Source: Cryobacterium breve (GTDB lineage: Bacteria > Actinomycetota > Actinomycetes > Actinomycetales > Microbacteriaceae). From it: a stretch of 64,000 nt of DNA. A program made the translations under genes and the position numbers. The notes below the pieces were generated by a model, which searched no databases, was not told where the DNA came from, and saw only the letters and a list, made by a program, of their open reading frames with translations. The DNA lies in NCBI RefSeq assembly GCF_004402375.1, contig NZ_SOGJ01000015.1, forward strand, positions 164,007-228,006, in the 5' to 3' direction. Within the stretch, counting starts at the first letter, position 1. Every line of letters begins with the position of its first letter. Shown piece after piece: positions 1 to 10,404 of the stretch.

Positions 1-234
1 GTTGTCGCGGCGATCCTGGCCGAGACCAGCCTCAGCTACTTCGGCTTCGGCATCCGGGCTCCCGACGTCTCTCTCGGCACCCTGCTGGCCGAGGGGACGA
101 GCGCGGCCGTGACGCGGCCGTGGCTGTTCGTTTTCCCGGCGGGTGCGCTCATCGTGACCCTGTTCGCCGTCAGCCTCATCGGTGACGCCCTGCGCGACGC
201 CGTCGATCCAACCTCGGGAGTCAACCGTGACTAA
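1..234 (+). CDS. ABC transporter permease, C-terminal fragment (dipeptide/oligopeptide type)
   Basis: The 5' part lies outside the window. The visible 77 residues include ETSLSYFGFGIRAPDVSLG, typical of the last cytoplasmic loop of DppC/OppC inner-membrane permeases, where the coupling helix meets the ATPase. A hydrophobic helix (PAGALIVTLFAVSLIGDALRD) and a short tail follow. It would form the membrane channel for imported peptides or similar solutes. The TAA stop lies inside the start region of the downstream ATPase gene (GTG at 227), so the two are translationally coupled in one operon. The family is clear; the substrate is not known. Confidence 0.9.
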   Translation, partial: VVAAILAETSLSYFGFGIRAPDVSLGTLLAEGTSAAVTRPWLFVFPAGALIVTLFAVSLIGDALRDAVDPTSGVNRD

Positions 235-2383
235 TCTGCTGACGAACGAGAACCCGTCCGGGAACGGTCGCACCGACCCCCCACTCCTCGAGGTCAGGGA
301 CCTTTCGGTCACGTTTCCGCAGCGCGGCGGCCCGTCGGTCCAGGCGGTGCGCGGCATCAGCTATCAGGTGCACAAGGGTGAGTTCCTCGGCATCGTGGGG
401 GAGTCCGGCTCGGGCAAGTCCGTGTCGTCACTGGCGCTGATGGGGCTGCTCCCCAGCTCGGCCACGGTGACCGGCAGCATCCTGTTCGGCGGCCGGTCGC
501 TGCTGGAGCTGAACGACCGGCAGCTCTCCGGCATCCGGGGCCAGGAGATCTCGATGATCTTCCAGGACCCGCTCTCGGCGTTGACGCCCGTGTACACCGT
601 GGGCGACCAGATCGCCGAGGCGCTCCTGCTGCACGACGCCGCCCTGAGCAAGCGGGCCGCCGCGGCCCGGGCCGTCGAACTGCTCAAGATCGTCGGCATC
701 CCGGCGCCCGAGCGACGGGCCCGGGCGTTCCCGCACGAGTTCTCCGGCGGAATGCGCCAGCGCGCCATGATCGCCATGTCCATCGCCAACGACCCGCTCC
801 TGATCATCGCCGACGAGCCGACGACGGCCCTGGACGTCACCATCCAGGCGCAGATCCTCGAGGTTCTCGAGAAGGCGAAGAGCCTGACCGGCGCCGCCGT
901 GGTGCTGATCACCCACGACCTGGGTGTGGTGGCCGGCCACGCCGACCGCATCGCCGTGATGTACGCGGGCAAGCTCGTGGAGAACGGCACGACCCATGAG
1001 GTCTTCGCCGACCCGCATATGCCGTACACGATCGGGCTGCTGCGCTCGGTGCCCAATATGCAGACCGCCGGAACGCAGCGGCTGGTTCCACTCGAGGGGC
1101 GGCCGCCGTCGCTCACGGTACTGCCGCGCGGATGCCCCTTCGCGGCACGGTGCCCGATCGCCGTATCCGCCTGCCTCGACACCGAGCCCGTGCTGCTGGA
1201 CCACGCGCCGGCGGCACCCGGCGTGCCCGTCGCCGGGCTCGGCGAGGCCGCGCACGTCGCCGCCTGCCACCGCTCGGCCGAGATCGCGTCGGGCACGTTG
1301 ACCCGGCCCGACGTTTTCCCCCGGCCGGAACCGTTGGCCGTGGAGCACCGGGAGAAGAACGCGGACACCGAGCCGGTCCTTAAGGTCACGGGGCTGGTGC
1401 GCCACTTCCCCCTCACCAAGGGCGGGGTTTTCTCCCGCCAGATCGGCACCGTGCGTGCCGTGGACGGGGTGTCGTTCTCCATCCAGCCCGGCCAGACCCT
1501 GGGTTTGGTGGGCGAGTCCGGGTGTGGCAAGTCGACGACCATCCTCGAAATCCTGGAGATGAGGAAGCCGCAGGCCGGGCAGATCCTGATCGACGGCCAG
1601 GATGTGGCCACCCTGGGCCGGGCCGACCTGCTGCGGTTGCGGAAGGACGTGCAGATCGTCTTCCAGGACCCGATGGCCGCACTCGACCCGCGGCTGCCGA
1701 TCGGCGACATCATCGCCGAGCCGCTGACCGTGCACGGCGTGAAGCCCGCAGACCGGCGCGCCCGAGTGGCGGAGCTGCTCGACCTCGTCGGGCTCGACCC
1801 TGCAATGGCCGACCGGTACCCGCATGAGTTCTCCGGCGGGCAGCGACAGCGGGTCGGCATCGCCCGTGCCCTTGCCACGAACCCGCGGCTCGTCGTGCTC
1901 GACGAACCGGTGTCCGCGCTGGACGTGTCCATCCAGGCCGGCGTGATCAACCTGCTCGAAGACCTCAAGGAGCAGCTCAACCTCTCCTACCTGTTCGTCG
2001 CCCACGACTTGGCCATCGTGCGCCAGATCGCGGACACGGTCGCCGTCATGTACCTCGGACGGATCGTCGAATACGGACCGGTCGCCGAGGTTTTCGCCCA
2101 CCCGCGGCATCCATACACGCAGGCCCTCATCTCGGCGGCACCGATCCCGGACCCCGAGATCGAGCGCAACCGTAAGCGCGTGCTGCTGGAGGGTGACCTG
2201 CCGAGCCCGACGGAGCAGATCGACGGCTGCAATTTTCGCAGCCGCTGCCCGCTGTACACCCTGCTGCCGCCGCAAAAGCGCTCTCTCTGCGAGAGCTTCG
2301 ACCCGCTGCTGGCGCTGCACGACACGGTGCAGACGGCCTGCCACCACTCGGAGCAGAACACCCTCCTGACTGCGGCCGTCTAG
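227..2383 (+). CDS. ABC transporter ATP-binding protein, two fused ATPase domains (OppD-OppF type)
   Basis: This 718-residue protein carries two complete nucleotide-binding domains in tandem, equivalent to separate DppD and DppF. Domain 1 has Walker A GESGSGKS (58–65), signature FSGGMRQR (about 172) and Walker B ending in ADEPTTALD (about 200). Domain 2 has GESGCGKS (about 428), FSGGQRQR (about 535) and LDEPVSALD (about 555). Each is followed by the oligopeptide-transporter C-terminal region with its cysteines (GCPFAARCP and GCNFRSRCP). It powers peptide import with the upstream permease and downstream binding lipoprotein. GTG at 227 was chosen because CGGGAG sits six bases upstream and it overlaps the permease stop; an ATG at 182 lies inside the permease. 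Confidence 0.95.
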   Translation: MTNLLTNENPSGNGRTDPPLLEVRDLSVTFPQRGGPSVQAVRGISYQVHKGEFLGIVGESGSGKSVSSLALMGLLPSSATVTGSILFGGRSLLELNDRQLSGIRGQEISMIFQDPLSALTPVYTVGDQIAEALLLHDAALSKRAAAARAVELLKIVGIPAPERRARAFPHEFSGGMRQRAMIAMSIANDPLLIIADEPTTALDVTIQAQILEVLEKAKSLTGAAVVLITHDLGVVAGHADRIAVMYAGKLVENGTTHEVFADPHMPYTIGLLRSVPNMQTAGTQRLVPLEGRPPSLTVLPRGCPFAARCPIAVSACLDTEPVLLDHAPAAPGVPVAGLGEAAHVAACHRSAEIASGTLTRPDVFPRPEPLAVEHREKNADTEPVLKVTGLVRHFPLTKGGVFSRQIGTVRAVDGVSFSIQPGQTLGLVGESGCGKSTTILEILEMRKPQAGQILIDGQDVATLGRADLLRLRKDVQIVFQDPMAALDPRLPIGDIIAEPLTVHGVKPADRRARVAELLDLVGLDPAMADRYPHEFSGGQRQRVGIARALATNPRLVVLDEPVSALDVSIQAGVINLLEDLKEQLNLSYLFVAHDLAIVRQIADTVAVMYLGRIVEYGPVAEVFAHPRHPYTQALISAAPIPDPEIERNRKRVLLEGDLPSPTEQIDGCNFRSRCPLYTLLPPQKRSLCESFDPLLALHDTVQTACHHSEQNTLLTAAV

Positions 2384-2436
2384 TCCCTTTACTTCCCTCA
2401 CCGGAATTGATCCCACCAAGAAAAGGAGAATCACAC

Positions 2437-4122
2437 ATGAAACGGAAAAGTACTGGTTTCGCAGCGCTCGCCGTTCTGAGTGCGTCCGCCCTGTTGCTCA
2501 CGGCCTGCGCTCCCGGAAACACCGCCGAGGACTCGCCCGCCGCGAGCGAGAGCACTGTCCTTCCCACCACGGCGTGGGAGGTCGCCGACGCCGCCGACGT
2601 GCAGGACGGTGGAACGCTCAACCTCTCCATCGGCTCCCTGCCCTCGAACTGGAACACTTACCAGGTCGACGGCAACGAGTCCGACACGGTCAACACCGTG
2701 GCGCCGACCACCGGAGGCCCGATCCGGGTCTCGGCCGACGGGACCACCACGGTGGACCCGAACTACGCCAGCAGCGTCGAGGTCATCAGCGACGACCCTC
2801 AGGTCGTGGAGATCAAACTGAACCCGGCCGCGGTCTGGGAAGACGGCACCCCGATCACCTACAAGGACTACGCGGCCACCTGGGCGGCCATGAACGGCAG
2901 CAACGAAGAGTTCTCCCCGGCCTCCACAGCCATCTTCGAGCAGATCAGCGCGATCGAGTCCACCGGAACCGACTTCGACTTCACGGTGACCTTCGACTCG
3001 ATCAACGCCGACTGGGCGTCGATCTTCACGAGCGTGCTGCCGGCCAGTGTCACGTCCACGCCTGAGGTATTCAACACCGCCTACGTCACCACGCCGGTGC
3101 CGTCGTCCGGTCCGTTCGTCATCTCTGACGTCGACACCACCGGGCAGGTCGTCACGTTGACCCGCAACCCGCTGTGGTGGGGTGAGGCGGCCAAGCTGGA
3201 GACCATCATCGTGAAGGTCATCAGCGGCGCGGCGGCAGCCACGTCGTTCGGCAACTCCGAGACCGACGTGCTCTACATCTCGTCGAACGCGGACGCCTAC
3301 CAGACGGCTGAGAAGCGCGCGGATGCCGAGATCCAGGCATCCGGAGGCCTCACCTGGACCCACGTCACCATGAACGGCTCGAAGGGCCCGCTCGCCGACG
3401 TCGAGCTGCGGCGCGCCATCGGCCACGCGGTCAACCGGTCGCTGATCTCCGAATCGGCCAACACACCGGTCGGCGTGGACGCCACCACTCAGGGCAGCTA
3501 CATCTTCATGCCGGGTCAGAAGGGCTATGAAGACAACGTGGGCGACGCGATCGGCTACGACGTCACCGCGGCCGAGAAGCTTCTGGAGGACGCCGGCTAC
3601 ACGGTCGGGGACGGCGGCATGCGCGAGAAGGACGGCAAGGCTCTCGAGCTGTCCATCACCGTGCCGGCAGACACCCCCACGAACAAGCAGCGCGCCGTGC
3701 AGGTGCAGGCAGACCTGAAGGAGGTCGGCATCGCCGTCGAGCTCAACGAGGTTCCCGCCGCTAAGTACTTCTCGGACTACATCATCCCGGGCGACTTCGA
3801 GATGACCAGCTTCTCCTGGGTCGGCACACCGTGGCCGATTTCCTCGAGCGAGGCGCTGTTCGCCCCGGTCGACTCCGAGTCGAACTTCACGGGCATCACC
3901 GACAAGAAGCTCGCGGACCTCTTCGACGAGGCCAACACGGAGCTCGACGCCGACAAGCGCATCGTCATCGCCAACGAGATCGACACGGTGCTCGCCGCGT
4001 ATGTGCCGATCATCCCGCTCGCGCCGCTGCCGAACGTCTACGCCGTGAAGTCCGGTCTCGTCAACTACGGGGCCACGCAGTTCGAAACGGTCGACTGGTC
4101 CGTCGTCGGCTGGAAGAAGTAA
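2437..4122 (+). CDS. ABC transporter substrate-binding lipoprotein, family 5 (peptide type)
   Basis: The 561-residue extracytoplasmic solute-binding protein starts with a lipoprotein signal; the lipobox LTAC puts the lipidated cysteine at residue 24. The body has the SBP_bac_5 layout, including early GGTLNLSIGSLPSNWN and the C-terminal region in which the hinge closes over the ligand. It is the third visible gene of the peptide-importer operon, 53 bases after the ATPase. AAGGAG lies ten bases before the ATG at 2437, which supports that start. A strong terminator at 4151 ends the operon. The family includes peptide, nickel and sugar-oligomer binders, so specificity is open. Confidence 0.93.
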   Translation: MKRKSTGFAALAVLSASALLLTACAPGNTAEDSPAASESTVLPTTAWEVADAADVQDGGTLNLSIGSLPSNWNTYQVDGNESDTVNTVAPTTGGPIRVSADGTTTVDPNYASSVEVISDDPQVVEIKLNPAAVWEDGTPITYKDYAATWAAMNGSNEEFSPASTAIFEQISAIESTGTDFDFTVTFDSINADWASIFTSVLPASVTSTPEVFNTAYVTTPVPSSGPFVISDVDTTGQVVTLTRNPLWWGEAAKLETIIVKVISGAAAATSFGNSETDVLYISSNADAYQTAEKRADAEIQASGGLTWTHVTMNGSKGPLADVELRRAIGHAVNRSLISESANTPVGVDATTQGSYIFMPGQKGYEDNVGDAIGYDVTAAEKLLEDAGYTVGDGGMREKDGKALELSITVPADTPTNKQRAVQVQADLKEVGIAVELNEVPAAKYFSDYIIPGDFEMTSFSWVGTPWPISSSEALFAPVDSESNFTGITDKKLADLFDEANTELDADKRIVIANEIDTVLAAYVPIIPLAPLPNVYAVKSGLVNYGATQFETVDWSVVGWKK

Positions 4123-4150
4123 CCGAGAGGCCCGCAACACGTCACGGCTG

Positions 4151-4186
4151 ACGGGGCGGGAACTTCGGTTCCCGTCCCGTTTTTTT
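4151..4186 (+). terminator. Intrinsic terminator of the peptide ABC transporter operon
   Basis: A 13-bp stem (4151–4163 with 4168–4180, one G·U pair) closes on a UUCG tetraloop and runs into seven T residues. Confidence 0.92.
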
Positions 4187-4276
4187 CATGCCCACCGGCG
4201 GATCGAGCGCGACTCTCAGCCTCCGGACGGAGAGAGTGCGGTAGGATTGTCCGTTGGGTCGGACTTTGACCACACA

Positions 4277-4323
4277 CATCCATTCTTCGTCGCATGCGGT
4301 ACTCTGCGGCATCCATTCTTCGT
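4277..4323 (+). repeat. 14-bp direct repeat in the typA leader
   Basis: CATCCATTCTTCGT occurs at 4277–4290 and again at 4310–4323, 33 bases apart. The second copy ends just before the typA ribosome-binding site. Function unknown; see findings. Confidence 0.75.
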
Positions 4324-4336
4324 AAGGATTTACTTC

Positions 4337-6247
<1,911 letters not shown>

Positions 6248-6278
6248 CCGTCGCCACTGCCGGAGCACAGGCTTCGGA

Positions 6279-6343
6279 GCGAAACCGCAGGGGTTGTCGT
6301 CTATGGTCTTCCATAGCGACACCACTGCGGTTTCGCCTTTTTT
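6279..6343 (+). terminator. Intrinsic terminator of typA
   Basis: A very long hairpin: a perfect outer stem GCGAAACCGCAG with CTGCGGTTTCGC (6279–6336), an inner stem closing on TCTT, then CTTTTTT. Confidence 0.93.
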
Positions 6344-6378
6344 ATGCGCGAGTGATCGAACCGACGAATGGGTAGCTG

Positions 6379-6804
6379 ATGCATCCGAACCGTGTACGTG
6401 TGCTGGCCGTGGCCGTGGCGGCGCTGGCCCTGCTCTCCGGGTGTTCCGGCGAGGGCGTCGGCGGCGCGGTGAACGGTGTGGTGACGGAGGCCTCCGGTGG
6501 TGATGTCAGCCTCGGCGGTCAGCTGCCCGACGGCTGGCCGGCGGACATCCCGGTGATAGAGGGTGACCTTGGATTCGGGGCAGCGAACAGCACGGATGGT
6601 GGCAGAGGCTGGGTCGTCACCGTCACCACTGACGCGGCGGACCCGCTCTCCGACGCCACGACAGTTCTGGAAGCCGCCGGATTCAGCGCCGACACCGCGA
6701 ACATCGGCGACGCCGGCGTTGCGGCTCTGACGAACGAGACCTGGTCCGTGGTCATCGCCGGCACCCCCGAAGGAGTGCTCTACACGGTCTCCCCAGTCGC
6801 CTAG
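6379..6804 (+). CDS. Small secreted lipoprotein, function unknown
   Basis: The predicted 141-residue protein starts with a typical lipoprotein signal (RVRVLAVAVAALALLSGC); the lipidated cysteine would be residue 22. A Gly/Ser/Thr-rich linker and a short acidic globular part of about 90 residues follow, beginning GQLPDGWPADIPV. I do not recognise a named family. It lies right after the typA terminator with its own start and is convergent with the iron-uptake operon, so no partner is implied by position. It acts outside the membrane if the signal is real. Confidence 0.8.
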   Translation: MHPNRVRVLAVAVAALALLSGCSGEGVGGAVNGVVTEASGGDVSLGGQLPDGWPADIPVIEGDLGFGAANSTDGGRGWVVTVTTDAADPLSDATTVLEAAGFSADTANIGDAGVAALTNETWSVVIAGTPEGVLYTVSPVA

Positions 6805-6815
6805 CAGCCCCTCGG

Positions 6816-6858
6816 CCCCCCCCGTCTGCGCTCTCGCGGGCCGAGATCGGCACGGGGG
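6816..6858. terminator. Possible bidirectional terminator between convergent genes
   Basis: A run of C with CCCCCGT (6816–6825) faces ACGGGGG (6852–6858), allowing a hairpin between the lipoprotein gene and efeB. There is no T-run, so this is only a candidate. Confidence 0.35.
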
Positions 6859-6881
6859 AGGTTTGCAGCGGGCGCGGAGGA

Positions 6882-8183
6882 TCAGGCGAAGAGGGCGGAT
6901 CCCACATAGGAACCGTGTGCGGTGCCGGGGGGAACGGCGAACAGTGCCGAACCGACGTGGCGGATGTACTCGTTCAATGCGTCATGACGAGCCAAGTTCA
7001 GCTGCACGGCGGTGTAGTGCTCGGGATTGCTCTGGAAGCTGATGAAGAACAACCCGGCATCGAGGCGGCCGAGCGCGTCGGTGCCGTCGACGAAGTTGTA
7101 ACCGCGGCGCAGCATCCGGATGCCTTCATTCCGGCTGGGGTGGGCCAGGCGCACGTGCGCGGCCGCGCCGATCAGGGGCAGGTCGGCCCGACCGGTGAGT
7201 GCGAAGTCCGGCGTGGTGAACTCCGTACCGCCGGACAAGGGAGCACCCTCGCCCTTGTTGCGCCCGAACACGGCCTCCTGCTCGCGCAGGATGGTGCGGT
7301 CCCAGGTCTCAATGGTCATCCGGATGCGGCGGGCCACCAGGTAGGAGCCGCCGGCCAGCCAGGCCGGGCCGTCCCGGACCCAGACATGCCCGTCGGCGGC
7401 GTCCGGCTCCTCCGCCTTGATGTTGGACGTGCCGTCCTTGAAGCCGAAGAGGTTGCGCGGGGTGGCCTGGCTGGTGCTCGTCGACGAGGTGCGCCCGAAA
7501 CCCAGCTGGGACCAGCGGATGACCGCGCGCCCGAAGGCGATCCGGGAGAGGTTTCGGATGGCGTGAACGGCTACCTGCGGGTCATCGGCGCAGGCCTGGA
7601 TGCAGAGGTCCCCGCCGCTGCGGGCCGGTTCGAGCATGTCGCCGGGGAAGTGCGGCAGCTCGGTCAGCTCCTCCGGGCGCCGAGCCCTGATGCCGAACCG
7701 GTCGACCCCGTCGGCGTTCTCGAACAGGCTCGGGCCGAAGCCGAAGGTGATCGTCAGCCCGGACGCCGGCAGGCCGAGCGCCTCGCCGGTGTCCTCCGGG
7801 GGCGCGTCGTAGGGCCCGCTGACGGCGCCGAAGTCGCCGATATCGCGCCCCGCCGCCATCGCCGCGGCGGCCACGGTCCAGTCCCGGAGCAGCTCGATCA
7901 GCCCGGCCCGGGTGGTGCCCGCGGAGACGTCGAACGCCGCGAAGTGCAGGCGGTCCTGGGCCGGGGTGACAATGCCGGCCTGGTGCTCCTGGTAAAACGG
8001 GTAGACGGCCGTGGCAGGAGACGGCGCGGCGGCGGATGCGGCGGCGATATAGGCTCGGTCGCCACCCACCCCGAGACCCAGTCCGGCCACGCCCGCGCCG
8101 GCCAGGCCGAGCAGGCCGCGGCGCGACAGCCCGGCGGCGGAGTGCTTGTCCGGAGTCGGGGGCAGCGGCGTCTCTGCGGACAC
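6882..8183 (-). CDS. efeB: EfeB, Tat-exported DyP-type heme peroxidase of the iron uptake system
   Basis: The 433-residue protein opens with a twin-arginine signal (SRRGLLGLAG plus a hydrophobic stretch). It carries the DyP peroxidase signature GFKDGTSN (GXXDG, the distal-heme aspartate) and a C-terminal heme-ligand region. EfeB is thought to oxidise ferrous iron or release iron from heme at the cell surface for EfeO and EfeU. GTG at 8183 follows directly on the efeO stop codon on the minus strand, so translation is probably coupled. It is the last gene of efeU-efeO-efeB. The tail holds a short GSALFA duplication. Family and role are secure; the substrate in this organism is not. Confidence 0.95.
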   Translation of the reverse strand: MSAETPLPPTPDKHSAAGLSRRGLLGLAGAGVAGLGLGVGGDRAYIAAASAAAPSPATAVYPFYQEHQAGIVTPAQDRLHFAAFDVSAGTTRAGLIELLRDWTVAAAAMAAGRDIGDFGAVSGPYDAPPEDTGEALGLPASGLTITFGFGPSLFENADGVDRFGIRARRPEELTELPHFPGDMLEPARSGGDLCIQACADDPQVAVHAIRNLSRIAFGRAVIRWSQLGFGRTSSTSTSQATPRNLFGFKDGTSNIKAEEPDAADGHVWVRDGPAWLAGGSYLVARRIRMTIETWDRTILREQEAVFGRNKGEGAPLSGGTEFTTPDFALTGRADLPLIGAAAHVRLAHPSRNEGIRMLRRGYNFVDGTDALGRLDAGLFFISFQSNPEHYTAVQLNLARHDALNEYIRHVGSALFAVPPGTAHGSYVGSALFA

Positions 8184-9350
8184 CTAGAGCACCAGGCTCG
8201 CGGTCAGCTGGTTGAGCGGCTCACCGAGGGCGTTGACCTGGTCGGCGAGCGCCTTGATCTCGGCGGCGCTCAGGTCGGTGTACAGGGTGAACCCGTCGCC
8301 GACGCGCTGCGCGTCGAGCAGCGTCTGCAGCGCGGCGAACTCGGCGTCGAGGCTGTCGGCTAGGTCGGCATCCTTGTCGACCAGGATGTCCCGCACACCG
8401 GCGTAGAGCACCGCGGCGCCGTCTATGTTGGCTTGGAAATCCCACAGGTCGGTGTGCGACCAGAACTCCTCCTCGCCGGTGACCTTGCCGGTGGCGACCT
8501 CGTCAAGAAGGCCGATGGCGCCGTTGGTCTGCTGTGACAGGGTGAACGAGAGGGTCTGTACCTTCTCGTTCAGGGTGGCGGTGTCCTGCACCAGGAGGCC
8601 GGCGAGGCGTTGGCGTTCCTCGGTCGGGTATGCGGCGAATCCGGCTTCGGCGTCGGCCGGCCAGAGGTCCTTCTCGATGGCGTGCCAGCCGGTCCAGTCT
8701 TGGCCATCCTCGAGGTCGGCCTCGCGCAGGTCGAGCTGCGGGTCGAGGTCGCCGAAGGACTCCGCGACCGTTTCCACGCGCTCCCAGTGCGAGCGGGTCG
8801 ACGCGTAGACGCCGCGGGCGGTGTCGAAGTCGCCGGCCGAGTAGGCGGCCGCGAACGTGTCGGTTCCGGTGACCAGCTGGGCCACCTGGTCGCGCACGTA
8901 GGAGGCGTAGTTGACGTTGGCGGTCTCGATCTGCGCCTCGAGGTCCTCGTCGACCGCCACGACCTGGGCGGAGGCGGTCACCGTGAAACCGGCCTTGCCG
9001 ATCCCGTCTCCGGTCATGCCGGGCTTGCAGGCGGTGACGTATTGGCCCTCAGCCAGCTGCACCACAAGGTCGCGGGTGAGCCCCGGGCCGATGTTCTCAG
9101 CCTCGCCCACGATTCGCAGTCCGTCGTCGGCGAGCAGATAGAACTCGGTGACCTGGTCGCCCGAATTGGTGATGCTGAAGCTGAGGTTGCCGGCCGGGGC
9201 TTCCCCTGCCGAGACGGTGCAGCCATCCGTGCTGCTGTCGACCGTCAGGGAGGCGCCCGCGGAATCGGCCGGGGCGTTGGCCACGCAGCCGGTGAGGGCG
9301 AACAGGCCGAACGCGGAAACGGCGGTGAGAGGAAGGAGACGGGCGCGCAT
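8184..9350 (-). CDS. efeO: EfeO, iron-binding lipoprotein with cupredoxin-like and imelysin (M75) domains
   Basis: This 388-residue lipoprotein has the lipobox LTGC with cysteine 22. The N-terminal 130 residues resemble the EfeO cupredoxin-like domain. The rest is an imelysin/M75 domain with the GWHAIEKDLW segment, which carries the HxxE metal-binding motif. It captures iron outside the membrane and hands it to the EfeU permease. It sits between efeU (42-base gap) and efeB (no gap), all on the minus strand under the iron box at 10297. AGGA before the ATG supports the start. Length and order match actinobacterial efeUOB. Confidence 0.94.
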   Translation of the reverse strand: MRARLLPLTAVSAFGLFALTGCVANAPADSAGASLTVDSSTDGCTVSAGEAPAGNLSFSITNSGDQVTEFYLLADDGLRIVGEAENIGPGLTRDLVVQLAEGQYVTACKPGMTGDGIGKAGFTVTASAQVVAVDEDLEAQIETANVNYASYVRDQVAQLVTGTDTFAAAYSAGDFDTARGVYASTRSHWERVETVAESFGDLDPQLDLREADLEDGQDWTGWHAIEKDLWPADAEAGFAAYPTEERQRLAGLLVQDTATLNEKVQTLSFTLSQQTNGAIGLLDEVATGKVTGEEEFWSHTDLWDFQANIDGAAVLYAGVRDILVDKDADLADSLDAEFAALQTLLDAQRVGDGFTLYTDLSAAEIKALADQVNALGEPLNQLTASLVL

Positions 9351-9392
9351 GGGGGTCCTATCGGATGAACGGGCAGGGAAGGAGGTGCTGGG

Positions 9393-10271
9393 TCAATGGG
9401 GGAGCGCTGCGGTGACTGTTTCGCGCTCGGTCGTGATTGTGGTCGCGACAGCGTCGGAACCGGTCGGGCGGCCCCGCCGGCTCGTCGCGATGAAGAGGGT
9501 CAGCGCCGGCGCCAGGTAGGCAACCCTGACGAACAGCTCGAGCCAGGTGGTGGCCGGGGAGAAGTTGAGAGTGCCCTTGAGCAGGGTGCCGTACCAGCTG
9601 TCCGGCGGGATGACGGCGCTCACGTTGAAGGCGAGGCTGTTCAATCCCGGCAGGAACCCCGCCTCCTGCAGGTCGTGCACGCCGTAGGAGAGCACGCCCG
9701 CCGCGACCAAGAGAAGGATTCCGCCGGTCCAGAGGAAGAACCGGGAGAGATTGATGCGCAGCATGCCGACGTAGATCATCCAGCCGAGCCCCGCGGCGGT
9801 GACGATGCCGAGACTGGCCCCGATCAGGGGCATAGTGGTTGCACCGGTGGCCTGTACCGCGGCCCAGATGAAGAGGGCGGTTTCGATTCCCTCGCGGCCG
9901 ACAGCGACGAACGCCACGACGACGATGCTGAGGCCCGAGCCGACGAGGGACCGGTCGATGCTGCCCCGGAGGTGGCCGGACAGATCACGGGCGGTGCTCA
10001 ACATCCAGAACACCATCCAGGTCACCAATCCGGTGGCCACGATCGACAGCACGCCGCCGATGGCCTCCTGAGCCGTGAACGACAAGCCGTAGGTACCGAA
10101 AGTGAGCAGAGCCCCGATCCCGAGCGCGAGCACCACGGCGAGGCCGACGCCGGCCCAGATGCGCGGAAGCACGTCGCGGCGGCCGATCTTCACGACGTAG
10201 GCCACGAGGATGGTCACGATGAGAGCGGCTTCGAGGCCTTCTCTGAGGCCGATCAGGTAGTTTGCGAGCAC
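9393..10271 (-). CDS. efeU: EfeU, FTR1-family iron permease
   Basis: The 292-residue protein has about seven predicted membrane helices and both REXXE iron-passage motifs of FTR1 permeases: REGLE at residues 10–14 and REGIE near residue 126. It moves ferric iron produced at the EfeB/EfeO stage across the membrane. It is the first gene of the operon. GTG at 10271 has AGGA upstream and leaves no room for a longer N-terminus. A near-perfect DtxR/IdeR operator lies 26 bases upstream, so iron repression is expected. Confidence 0.95.
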   Translation of the reverse strand: MLANYLIGLREGLEAALIVTILVAYVVKIGRRDVLPRIWAGVGLAVVLALGIGALLTFGTYGLSFTAQEAIGGVLSIVATGLVTWMVFWMLSTARDLSGHLRGSIDRSLVGSGLSIVVVAFVAVGREGIETALFIWAAVQATGATTMPLIGASLGIVTAAGLGWMIYVGMLRINLSRFFLWTGGILLLVAAGVLSYGVHDLQEAGFLPGLNSLAFNVSAVIPPDSWYGTLLKGTLNFSPATTWLELFVRVAYLAPALTLFIATSRRGRPTGSDAVATTITTERETVTAALPH

Positions 10272-10296
10272 AGGGCTTCCTGGTCCAGGGAATAAG

Positions 10297-10315
10297 TTTG
10301 GTTAGGCTAACCTTA
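10297..10315 (-). promoter_or_regulatory. DtxR/IdeR iron box upstream of efeUOB
   Basis: The site TTTGGTTAGGCTAACCTTA matches the 19-bp IdeR consensus TTAGGTTAGSCTAACCTAA at 17 positions. It lies 26 bases upstream of the efeU start, where iron-loaded DtxR/IdeR would block transcription. Confidence 0.88.
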
Positions 10316-10404
10316 GTGCCTCACTCTAGCTTCGGCTCCGCGGCTCTGTCCAGCTATCATTCATGCGTGGGTGTCCGCCCGTCCCGACTCCGTGGAGCTC
10401 TTCA

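Noticed and set aside
428..2434. 668-residue minus-strand frame across the double ABC ATPase
   Set aside because: The plus strand has two complete sets of ATPase motifs; the minus frame is His/Arg/Gly-rich with no domain.
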